Assembly: GCA_045658305.1 (NCBI GenBank)
Contig: JAZOUT010000010.1
Span: forward strand, 1 to 57,788
DNA from: Aphodosoma sp045658305
GTDB taxonomy: Bacteria; Bacteroidota; Bacteroidia; Bacteroidales; Paludibacteraceae
Length of the DNA stretch: 57,788 nt
Direction: 5' to 3'
The stretch's first letter is position 1. The number at the start of each line of letters is the position of its first letter. The position numbers were made by a program, and so were the translations under genes. Below the pieces are notes generated by a model. The model did no database searches. It had not been told where the DNA came from and was given only the letters and a program-made list of their open reading frames with translations. Below, one piece after another: positions 42,572 to 51,775 of this stretch.

Positions 42572-43981
42572 ATGGAACAACACGTAAAATTTTGGAACCA
42601 ATGTCTTCACATTATTGAAGAAGTGATAGGAGAGCCTATGTATAGCACATGGTTCATCCCTATCGTGCCATTAAGTTACGTGGATAATAATTTCACAATC
42701 CAAGTTCCATCTCAATTCTTCTATGAATATATAGAAGAGCAATTTGCCGATTTATTACATAAAACACTCAATCGTGTAATAAATTCAGACGTCAAGTTAT
42801 TATACCGTATCAAAATTGACAATTCCGAAAATAACGACAGAGGTTCAATCACATTACCACCTGAAAGTTCTTCGGTATTCGACAATAGACAAACTACTCT
42901 ACCGCAAGTAGAAACACCTTTCACTACAGTTGAACGAAAATCTTTCGACCCTCAACTCAATCGCAATTACAATTTTGCTAACTACATTGAAGGCGCAAGC
43001 AACCGCTTAGGTCGCTCTGCAGGCCTTAACATTGCCGATCAACCTGGTCGCTCTATTTTCAACCCTATATTCATTTGGGGTGCTTCTGCTGTGGGCAAAA
43101 CTCACTTAGCTAATGCAATAGGTCTTGCTGTAAAAGAAAATTATCCCGAAAAACGAGTGCTCTATGTATCAGCAAACCTTTTCCAAATGCAGTACTCTGA
43201 TGCTGTAAGAAACAATCAAAGCAACGACTTTCTCAGTTTCTATCAAAGCATCGACGTTCTCATCATTGACGACATCCAAGAATTAGCAGGCAAAACTAAA
43301 ACACAAAATACATTCTTCCACATTTTCAATCATCTACATCTAACTGGCAAACAACTCATCATGTGTTGCGACCGCGAGCCAAGCAAATTAGAAGGCATGG
43401 AAGACCGCTTGCTTAGCCGCTTCAAATGGGGATTTGTAGTTGAAATCGAAAAACCAGATTTTAACCTCCGTAAAGCTATTCTCAAACACAAAGCTTATAA
43501 AGACGGTATCATAGTACCTGAAGATGTAATTGATTATATTGCAGAAAATGTAACAAGCAGTGTTCGCGACCTTGAAGGCGTACTTATTTCCCTACTCGCA
43601 CACTCAACTCTTATAAATGCCGAAATCAACATCCAATTAGCTCAAAAAATTGTAGGTAATGTAGTTGAAATGCCAACAATAGAAAAAGAAGACATTACAG
43701 TTGACAAAATATGCAATATTGTATGTCAATACTACTCTCTCCCTCTTGAGGCTATCAACTCAAAAAGCCGCGAACGCAAAATTGCCGAAGCTCGCCAAGT
43801 GGCTATGTATTTGGCTCGTACCTACACCAATACATCTTTGTCAGTTATCGGTCAATCAATGGGTAAACGCGACCACACAACAGTGCTATATGCCTGCAAA
43901 ACAGTGCAAAATCAAATGGACGTTGACGCTACATTCAAAGCTCGCATTCATACATTAGAATCTCAAATACAACAAAAATAA
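42572..43981 (+). CDS. dnaA: Chromosomal replication initiator DnaA
   Basis: 469 residues from MEQHVKFWNQCL; the longer frame from 42449 adds 41 non-conserved residues that begin at the inverted repeat. Domain I about 1-90; AAA+ domain with P-loop GASAVGKT at 170-177, Walker B VLIIDDIQ and sensor motifs (EDRLLSRFKWG); domain IV with the DnaA signature RDHTTVLYACKTV near the C-terminus. It opens the origin and recruits helicase. A strong terminator follows the gene, and its T run forms the -33 box of the next promoter. Confidence 0.98.
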   Translation: MEQHVKFWNQCLHIIEEVIGEPMYSTWFIPIVPLSYVDNNFTIQVPSQFFYEYIEEQFADLLHKTLNRVINSDVKLLYRIKIDNSENNDRGSITLPPESSSVFDNRQTTLPQVETPFTTVERKSFDPQLNRNYNFANYIEGASNRLGRSAGLNIADQPGRSIFNPIFIWGASAVGKTHLANAIGLAVKENYPEKRVLYVSANLFQMQYSDAVRNNQSNDFLSFYQSIDVLIIDDIQELAGKTKTQNTFFHIFNHLHLTGKQLIMCCDREPSKLEGMEDRLLSRFKWGFVVEIEKPDFNLRKAILKHKAYKDGIIVPEDVIDYIAENVTSSVRDLEGVLISLLAHSTLINAEINIQLAQKIVGNVVEMPTIEKEDITVDKICNIVCQYYSLPLEAINSKSRERKIAEARQVAMYLARTYTNTSLSVIGQSMGKRDHTTVLYACKTVQNQMDVDATFKARIHTLESQIQQK

Positions 43982-43994
43982 ATTATTAAATTTT

Positions 43995-44030
43995 AAAAAA
44001 TCCGTTTTCAAAAAAAAACGGATTTTTTTT
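43995..44030 (+). terminator. Terminator of dnaA
   Basis: A 14-bp stem (43995-44008 with 44015-44028) with centre TCCGTTTT / AAAACGGA and a T8 tail. Confidence 0.93.
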
Positions 44031-44059
44031 GCTCTATAACAAAAAAAATTGTAACTTTG
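44029..44059 (+). promoter_or_regulatory. Promoter of the His-rich gene and metal locus
   Basis: TTG 44029-44031 (the T run of the dnaA terminator plus G), 20 nt, TAACTTTG 44052-44059. Confidence 0.87.
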
Positions 44060-44090
44060 CACCGAATTTATTACAAGCAACAAACGCAGT

Positions 44091-44426
44091 ATGAAATTTA
44101 ATCGTATCAAAGCACATATCGCAGCGTTTCTTGCCATACTAATGGTGAGTTATTTTGCATCGATGACTATTTGCCTCCACACACACGAGGTAAATGGTGT
44201 TGTTGTAATGCACTCACACCCATATCAATCTGCGTCTCACTCGCATACTAATGCTCAAATTGCATTATTCTCTCAACTGAACAATTTCGAGTCTTTCATA
44301 TCAGTTGACGAGCTTATCAAGTCGCCTATACTAAACCAAATCGGCGAATCTCATTCCTCTGTATTTTTCTCAATTTTATCTATAAGCGTAGAATATTCTT
44401 CTCTACGCGCCCCTCCTGTATGCTAA
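44091..44426 (+). CDS. Small His-rich membrane or exported protein
   Basis: 111 residues. Hydrophobic N-terminal segment (AAFLAILMVSYFASMTI, about 11-27), then a His-rich loop CLHTHEVNGVVVMHSHPYQSASHSHT with seven His in about 26 residues, and an amphipathic rest. The His pattern suggests binding of a metal such as Zn, Cu or Fe. Similar small proteins precede metal uptake or efflux genes in Bacteroidota (from memory). It is the first gene after a strong promoter; the porin gene follows after 231 bases containing two hairpins. Function inferred only. Confidence 0.68.
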   Translation: MKFNRIKAHIAAFLAILMVSYFASMTICLHTHEVNGVVVMHSHPYQSASHSHTNAQIALFSQLNNFESFISVDELIKSPILNQIGESHSSVFFSILSISVEYSSLRAPPVC

Positions 44427-44453
44427 TATGTTAAACACTCTGTATGGGCAAAA

Positions 44454-44582
44454 GTATGCGAAGATATCAATCTTTGCAATTTTGTGCATACCGTGTGCGT
44501 CATTAGTACTAATTAGCATTTTCTAAAAAATTTCCCATTTTTATTCATTATTTTAAAGCCGGATTACAGAAGTTAATCCTGC
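44454..44582 (+). promoter_or_regulatory. Structured spacer ahead of the porin gene
   Basis: Hairpin 1: GCGAAGAT (44458-44465), loop ATCA, ATCTTTGC (44470-44477), extended outside by GTATGC ... GCATAC. Hairpin 2: GGATTA (44564 on) with TAATCC (to 44582). It could be a leader control element or mRNA processing site; no known riboswitch was recognised. Confidence 0.4.
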
Positions 44583-44657
44583 GTCTGCGTATGTATAATC
44601 AATTGATATACATTCGAATAGTTTTTGTTTCTTAATAGTTTAACAAAAATAAAAGAC

Positions 44658-45977
44658 ATGAAAGTAAAATTACTTGCTATGAGCCTTTTGTGCCTATTTA
44701 CATTCGGCACAATTGGTGCGACAGAAGCGTCTGCGCCCGACTCAACGAAAACCGAAAAATCAAATTTCGGACTAAAAAAATCAAATCTACTCATCGGTGG
44801 ATATGGAGAAATAGTGATGACTCGCAACTTTTTTAGCGATAATTATCTCCGCTATTCTAAACCCGAAGCGTATGCCAACGATCGTGGACATGGACGCTTT
44901 GATATTCCCCACATGGTCATATTCCTTGGCTATGATTTTGGCAAAGGATGGACTTTTCAAACCGAAATAGAGTTTGAACATGGGGGCATCAGTGCTGCCA
45001 CTGAAATAGAGGAAGAAGAAGGTGGTGAATACGAAACTGAAGTAGAACGCGGTGGCGAAGTCGTTCTTGAACAACTTTGGATTCAAAAGGCTATGCTTGA
45101 TGGTCGTCTCAACATCCGACTCGGTCATATAATCGTGCCTATAGGTCAGACTAATCAACACCACATGCCTAATGAGTATTTCGGTGTATATCGTCCTGAA
45201 GGTAACAATACAATACTACCTTGTACATGGCACGAAACCGGAGTAAGCCTTTGGGGAAAGACAAAACAATGGCGCTACGAAGCTCTCTTCATTGCAGGTC
45301 TTGACTCCGACCGCTTCAATCGCAAAAATTGGATAAAAGGCTCAGCTGGTTCGCCTTACGAGTTCAAGATAGCAAATACTTATGCTACGGCTCTCCGCAT
45401 TGACAACTACTCTGTTCCTGGTTTACAACTTGGTTTGTCTGGTTATGCTGGCAATTCGTTTCGCAATACCCTCTCGGTAAACAAAAACGAAAAATACAAA
45501 GATGTAAAAGGCACTGTGCTTCTCGGTGCATTCGACTTCAACTACTCTGCCTACAATTTCATTATTCGTGGTGGTGTAATATATGGTCATCTCACCGATT
45601 CTAAACTCATCTCACAATATAATATGTCGATGCCTAACGCCTCTGTTTCATCGAAACAAGCAGTGGCTTCCGATGCTATTTCGATAGGAGTTGAAGCTGG
45701 TTACGACTTTTTTGCTCTTAATCCAAAACTTAAAGCCGACAACCAAAAGTTCTATCTCTTTGGCCGCTACGACTACTACGATTCTATGTTCCGCACTGCT
45801 CCTGGCATCACTAACTACGAATGGTGTGGTCGCAATCGCGTCGCTGTCGGCGTCAATTACTACCCTGTAAAACAAGTAATTATCAAAGCCGAATACGCCA
45901 ATGGCATAATGCCTACAGGATTCAACAACGAACCATCTGTCTCTATCGGTGTATGCTTTGCTGGATTCTTCTTGTAA
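44658..45977 (+). CDS. Outer-membrane porin (OprO/P-like beta-barrel)
   Basis: 439 residues from MKVKLLAMSLLCLF; the frame opens at 44625, but the added residues have no signal character. Signal peptide to about residue 25. Alternating strands with aromatic belts (WTFQTEIEFEHGG, NIRLGHIIVPIGQTNQ, YEALFIAGLDSDRF) and a C-terminal Phe-Phe-Leu. An acidic run (EIEEEEGGEYETEVERGGEVV) lies in one loop. The RLGHIIVPIGQTNQHH segment resembles phosphate-selective porins O and P. It is the probable outer-membrane gate for the imelysin and di-heme lipoproteins encoded next. Confidence 0.82.
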   Translation: MKVKLLAMSLLCLFTFGTIGATEASAPDSTKTEKSNFGLKKSNLLIGGYGEIVMTRNFFSDNYLRYSKPEAYANDRGHGRFDIPHMVIFLGYDFGKGWTFQTEIEFEHGGISAATEIEEEEGGEYETEVERGGEVVLEQLWIQKAMLDGRLNIRLGHIIVPIGQTNQHHMPNEYFGVYRPEGNNTILPCTWHETGVSLWGKTKQWRYEALFIAGLDSDRFNRKNWIKGSAGSPYEFKIANTYATALRIDNYSVPGLQLGLSGYAGNSFRNTLSVNKNEKYKDVKGTVLLGAFDFNYSAYNFIIRGGVIYGHLTDSKLISQYNMSMPNASVSSKQAVASDAISIGVEAGYDFFALNPKLKADNQKFYLFGRYDYYDSMFRTAPGITNYEWCGRNRVAVGVNYYPVKQVIIKAEYANGIMPTGFNNEPSVSIGVCFAGFFL

Positions 45978-46057
45978 TAAAACAAAATAACAATAAATTA
46001 CTAACCTAGAGAATAAACACTTATTGTTTATCCTCCAAAACTAAAAATTCAAAAAAA

Positions 46058-47233
46058 ATGAAATTTACTAAATTCTACTTGATGGCGGCTTTGGCTGCTA
46101 CAACATTGTTCACTGCTTGTGAACAACAACCTCAAGGGGGCGACGACGAAATGTCGGAAAAAGAAATTGCTCTTCAAAAAGCAACAATTGCCTACATCGA
46201 CAACACTGTAGTACCAACTTACAAAGGTATGGCTGATGCAGCGATGCAATTAGCTACAACTACAGAACAAATGCTTGCTGATTTCAAAGCTGGTAAACTC
46301 GAAACTGCTCTTATTCAACAAGCTGGTAATCAATGGCGCGAAGCTCGTAAATATTGGGAACAAAGCGAAGCTTTCCTTTTCGGTGCTGCTGCCGATTACA
46401 ACATCGACCCACACATCGACTCTTGGCCTCTCGACCAACTCAGCATGGAAAATATGCTTGCCAACGAAGAACAAATGGCTCAAATGTCGGTTGACTATGT
46501 TGCAAACAACCTCGGATATGGTCTCCTCGGTTTCCACGCTGTTGAATATATGATTTTCGAACTCGACGAAAATGGCTCAAAATCACAACCTCGCTCAATC
46601 AGCAAATATACCGAAAACGAACTTATATATCTTGCTGCCGTAGCTGGCGACCTTCGCAATCAATGTGTTCGTCTCGAAGCTTCTTGGGCTGGTATGGACA
46701 ACATTTCTGCCGAAAAAGTTGCTATAATCGAAGAGGCTGAACTCGAACCTGGTCGTAACTATGGCGACGAAATGAAAAATGCGGGCAAAGCTGGTAGCCT
46801 TTACGTAAACTATCAAGCTACTGCTGAAGAACTTGTTCAAGGTTGTATCGACATTGCAGACGAAGTTGGTAACATGAAAATCGGACGTCCTGTCAATGGT
46901 TCTGAAGATGGCGACCGTAGCTACATCGAATCTCCATACGCACTCAATTCTATCGAAGACTTTGCTAACAATATCATCTCTATCCAAAATGCTTATCAAG
47001 GTTCAAACGAAGGTGATGCCTCTGTATCTGACTACATCAAATCTATCGATTCTGAACTCGATAACACTCTTTGCCAACAACTCGCCGAAGCATACGACCT
47101 TATCAAATCTATCCCTGAACCTTTCACTAAAACAGCTCAAACTAACGAAAATGCAGCAAAAGCTGTTGAGTTCGTAGGTACTACAATCGTAGAAACTCTC
47201 GAAGAGGTAATGGCTATCCTTTCTCAGTACTAA
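46058..47233 (+). CDS. Imelysin-family (peptidase M75-like) lipoprotein
   Basis: 391 residues. Lipoprotein signal with Cys21 (LFTAC). Imelysin marks: HIDSWPLD at 119-125 and the GxHxxE motif GFHAVE at 158-163, then YLAAVAGDLRNQC and a C-terminal helical bundle ending VAMAILSQY-like. Members (IrpA, IcmP, Algp7) are iron- or metal-regulated periplasmic or surface proteins thought to bind metal, not active peptidases. It lies between a porin and a di-heme protein, an association also known in proteobacteria. Confidence 0.9.
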   Translation: MKFTKFYLMAALAATTLFTACEQQPQGGDDEMSEKEIALQKATIAYIDNTVVPTYKGMADAAMQLATTTEQMLADFKAGKLETALIQQAGNQWREARKYWEQSEAFLFGAAADYNIDPHIDSWPLDQLSMENMLANEEQMAQMSVDYVANNLGYGLLGFHAVEYMIFELDENGSKSQPRSISKYTENELIYLAAVAGDLRNQCVRLEASWAGMDNISAEKVAIIEEAELEPGRNYGDEMKNAGKAGSLYVNYQATAEELVQGCIDIADEVGNMKIGRPVNGSEDGDRSYIESPYALNSIEDFANNIISIQNAYQGSNEGDASVSDYIKSIDSELDNTLCQQLAEAYDLIKSIPEPFTKTAQTNENAAKAVEFVGTTIVETLEEVMAILSQY

Positions 47234-47288
47234 TAAACAACGAGCAAGGCGAGCCTACTACTCGCCTCTCGTTACTAAAATTTATAAC

Positions 47289-48914
47289 ATGAAAAAATTC
47301 TTATTCTACGCAACAATTCTGTTGGTTCTCGCATCATGTAATCCCGACGATCAAGGCGGAACTACACCTGATGAACCTACAGAAAAACCAGTATGGTATT
47401 ATGCTGGTGGTAAATTAGGTACATCATACCTTTTCACATCTAATGCTCTCGAACAACCTACCGAAGCTGTAAACAACGCAGGTATGTACCTCTCATTCAA
47501 AAATGGTGAGGCTTTGTTCGAAAAACAATTTATGTCTAATGTCAATGGCACTCGTGGTGGTCTCGGACCCGTTCATATCCGCACTTCTTGTATGCACTGC
47601 CACCCAGGCTATGGTCATGGTACTCGCATCCCGGCCGGACAATTCAACACTCGCGAAATCGGCAATGGTTGTCTCCTCGTTGTGCACAACCCTGAAACCG
47701 AAGCCTATGTATCTTGGCTTGCTGGTATGCCTCAATCTCAAGCTGTTGCGCCTTTCAAAGCTCCTGTCGATGAATCAAAAATCACTATCATCTATGTTGA
47801 CTACACTGACGAATGGGGCAACAAATTCCCTGATGGCGAAACCTACGAGCTTCAATACCCTGTAGTCGATATGCCTAAAGAGGCTATCTATGTGGCTAAC
47901 AAAGGCTATGATGTTGGCAACTACGCCGTGAAACTCGAATCTACAATCGGTATTTATGGCACTGGCCTCCTCGATGCTATTCCCGATGATAGTATTACTG
48001 CCGAATGGGCTAAACAAGAACACGATGGCTACATGCAGAATGGTCTTAACACCGCCTATTTCCAAGGTGGTCAATGGGTTAACTACTACAAAAATACTCT
48101 TCAAGGCGACGGAACTGAATATGTACGCCGCTACACTTACGCCATGAGTCGTGGCCCTATCCAAGACGGTGCTGGTGCTAATGCCTTCTGGAATATCACT
48201 AATGCCACTCGTTCCGACCGTCGTTATCACTACCTCGATGCGGCTGGCACCTATGCCCTCTATTCTTCTCAAGACCCTGATGTTCAAGCTGGTTTCGAAG
48301 AATATATCGCTAAAATCGACCCTAAAAAAGAACACCCAACTTGGTGGGAAGGCTCTATGGAACAACGCATTCACGCTTATCTCACTGCCAAAGACCTTCC
48401 TATCGAAGTTACCGACCAAGAGTATATCGACCTCATGGTTTGGCATCGTGGCTTGGCTGTTCCTGCCGTACGCGATATCGACAATCCTGAAGTTGCTCGC
48501 GGACGCGAACTCTTCTGCCAAATCGGTTGCGACTATTGCCACCGCCCATCGTGGACCACTGGCGACGACGTCATTCACGACCCTGCCCTATTCTTCAAAG
48601 GCAACGAACTCCCTCGCTACCCTAACCAAACTATTTGGCCTTACACCGACATGGTGCAACACAAACTCCACATGGAAAGCGACATCCGCACCGGTTGGTG
48701 CCGTACAACTCCTCTTTGGGGTCGTGGTCTCCACCAACGCGTAACTGGCTCACCTACAGCAGACCGTCTCCACGACTGCCGCGCTCGTACAACTATGGAA
48801 GCCATTATGTGGCATGGTAATGCTCAATCAGATGCTCGTAAAACAGTTGAAGCATTCCGCGAACTCTCAAAAGAAGACCGCGATGCTATCATCACATTCC
48901 TCGATGCAATCTAA
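47289..48914 (+). CDS. Di-heme oxidoreductase (DUF1111 'thiol oxidoreductase') lipoprotein
   Basis: 541 residues. Lipoprotein signal (LVLASC). Two c-type heme sites: Cys101-Met-His-Cys104-His105 and Cys414-Asp-Tyr-Cys417-His418. The regions GGLGPVHIRTSC, TPLWGRGLHQRVTGSP and IMWHGNAQSDARKTV are typical of the family annotated as di-heme or thiol oxidoreductase, distantly related to MauG-like peroxidases. Usually encoded with imelysin genes; it may oxidise or reduce metal during uptake (inference). It needs a cytochrome c maturation system, which follows immediately. Confidence 0.9.
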   Translation: MKKFLFYATILLVLASCNPDDQGGTTPDEPTEKPVWYYAGGKLGTSYLFTSNALEQPTEAVNNAGMYLSFKNGEALFEKQFMSNVNGTRGGLGPVHIRTSCMHCHPGYGHGTRIPAGQFNTREIGNGCLLVVHNPETEAYVSWLAGMPQSQAVAPFKAPVDESKITIIYVDYTDEWGNKFPDGETYELQYPVVDMPKEAIYVANKGYDVGNYAVKLESTIGIYGTGLLDAIPDDSITAEWAKQEHDGYMQNGLNTAYFQGGQWVNYYKNTLQGDGTEYVRRYTYAMSRGPIQDGAGANAFWNITNATRSDRRYHYLDAAGTYALYSSQDPDVQAGFEEYIAKIDPKKEHPTWWEGSMEQRIHAYLTAKDLPIEVTDQEYIDLMVWHRGLAVPAVRDIDNPEVARGRELFCQIGCDYCHRPSWTTGDDVIHDPALFFKGNELPRYPNQTIWPYTDMVQHKLHMESDIRTGWCRTTPLWGRGLHQRVTGSPTADRLHDCRARTTMEAIMWHGNAQSDARKTVEAFRELSKEDRDAIITFLDAI

Positions 48915-48920
48915 CATAAA

Positions 48921-48955
48921 AATAGCAAGTAGTCACCCCAACTACTTGCTATTTT
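48921..48955 (+). terminator. Hairpin after the di-heme gene
   Basis: A 13-bp stem AATAGCAAGTAGT (48921-48933) with ACTACTTGCTATT (48941-48953), short T tail. Its right arm contains the -33 TTG of the resB promoter. Confidence 0.75.
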
Positions 48956-48976
48956 ACAAATTATTCCCTATCTTTG
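48946..48976 (+). promoter_or_regulatory. Promoter of resB-ccsA
   Basis: TTG 48946-48948 (inside the preceding hairpin), 20 nt, TATCTTTG 48969-48976. It leaves a leader of about 160 nt. Confidence 0.83.
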
Positions 48977-49021
48977 CACTCAAAATTCATCATACTTTCT
49001 TCATCGGATACTACTACCCTC

Positions 49022-49066
49022 TACGAAGAATATACGAAACATATACGAAGGATATACGAAGGATAA
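49022..49066 (+). repeat. 11-bp tandem array in the resB leader (variant)
   Basis: TACGAAGAATA, TACGAAACATA, TACGAAGGATA, TACGAAGGATA, then ACTATACC. Same 11-bp period as arrays A-D but a different unit, and placed downstream of the promoter. Confidence 0.88.
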
Positions 49067-49141
49067 CTATACCTTCACCCTACCTCTAACTTATCTTATT
49101 TGACCAATTATTCCAACTCGACCAATAAAAAAAACTAAACT

Positions 49142-49804
49142 ATGAAACGTCTCTCATTCTCTATTCTAATCATTACCATCATCACACTCATCACCGCCAC
49201 TATTCTCGAAAAACTATACGGCACACCATGGGTAGCATCCAACATCTATGGCTCTACATGGTTTCTCTCACTATGGGCACTTCTCACCATCTCTGCACTC
49301 ATCTACATCATCCAACGTCGCTTATACCAACGCCCACTGACCCTACTCCTACACCTATCTTTTGTCATAATTCTTATAGGCGCAGCCATCACTCACTATT
49401 TTGGCATCAACGGACAAATCCACCTCCGCCTCAACGAAGCACCAAAATCTACATATATCGACACAAACTACGAAGAGCGCAACCTACCTTTTGCAGTATC
49501 ACTCAACGACTTCCAACTCATCTACTATCCAGGCACAACCAATCCTATGGACTTCGTATCTCACATCAAAATACACGAAACACAAGACAACTCTATCATC
49601 GACAAAGTATCAATGAACAACATACTAAAACACCGCAACTATCGTTTCTATCAATCATCCTACGACTCCGACCACCAAGGCTCAATACTATCCATCTATC
49701 ACGACCCTTACGGAATAATCCTCACCTATATAGGCTATTTCCTCCTATTCGCCTCAATGACCATATTCCTTCTCAACAAATACCTCTCACATAAAAAAAA
49801 ATAA
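49142..49804 (+). CDS. resB: ResB-like cytochrome c biogenesis protein
   Basis: 220 residues. Three N-terminal membrane helices (about 5-21, 38-57, 67-89), a periplasmic stretch with the ResB-like INGQIHLRLNEAPKS and RNLPFAVSLNDFQL pattern, and one C-terminal helix (about 192-212). Much shorter than Gram-positive ResB; in Bacteroidota the ResB part is often compact or split. With CcsA it forms System II, which moves heme outward and attaches it to CXXCH motifs. The neighbouring di-heme lipoprotein is a direct candidate client. ccsA starts 10 bases later. Confidence 0.83.
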   Translation: MKRLSFSILIITIITLITATILEKLYGTPWVASNIYGSTWFLSLWALLTISALIYIIQRRLYQRPLTLLLHLSFVIILIGAAITHYFGINGQIHLRLNEAPKSTYIDTNYEERNLPFAVSLNDFQLIYYPGTTNPMDFVSHIKIHETQDNSIIDKVSMNNILKHRNYRFYQSSYDSDHQGSILSIYHDPYGIILTYIGYFLLFASMTIFLLNKYLSHKKK

Positions 49805-49814
49805 TTTTTCCAAT

Positions 49815-51416
<1,602 letters not shown>

Positions 51417-51493
51417 CGATACTCCCAATTAAACAACCACTAACCTCATAAATCATTTTTCTTTTACAAACTTTCCTTCCAAAAAACAACGCC

Positions 51494-51601
51494 CAATACA
51501 CACTGTGAGTGTGTGTCGCTTTTTGACGGTTTTCTATGGCACAGTTTGCTTGAAGGTTGCTTGAGGGTAAGGCTTGAACATACACACTGTGAATGTGTAT
51601 T
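51494..51601 (+). repeat. Dispersed 105-bp element, full copy 2
   Basis: Left end AATACACACTGTGAGTGTG, core TTGCTTGAAGG / TTGCTTGAGGG / TAAGGCTTG, right end CATACACACTGTGAATGTG. It aligns end to end with the copy at 15155. Confidence 0.82.
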
Positions 51602-51662
51602 TGTCAAGTATACTTAATAATAAATTTATAAAAAAAATTGACATAAATCACTCGGCTATACA

Positions 51663-51706
51663 AAAAAAACTTCAACTTGCAATTGCTAGTTGAAGTTTTT
51701 TATTAT
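51663..51706. terminator. Bidirectional terminator between ccsA and the PFOR gene
   Basis: A 14-bp stem AAAAAACTTCAACT (51664-51677) with AGTTGAAGTTTTTT (51688-51701), with T or A runs on both sides. Confidence 0.92.
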
Positions 51707-51775
51707 CAAATCATTTTGCTTTGCACGGACGTAGCACGCTACGTCGATACTTAACAAGTGAAATTTTATGGATGA

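Larger units (their letters stand above)
51417..51775. other. Gene-free region between convergent ccsA and the PFOR gene
   Basis: It contains full copy 2 of the dispersed element, a terminator, and a small palindrome GACGTAGC-AC-GCTACGTC (51729-51746). No gene seen. Confidence 0.65.

Noticed and set aside
44427..44657. Known riboswitch (cobalamin, TPP or similar) before the porin gene
   Set aside because: No conserved box motif of these classes was recognised; only simple hairpins.
51417..51775. Replichore switch near 51.5 kb
   Set aside because: The plus strand looks C-rich over much of the window, but spot counts after 51.8 kb were mixed, so no clear switch could be shown without computation.
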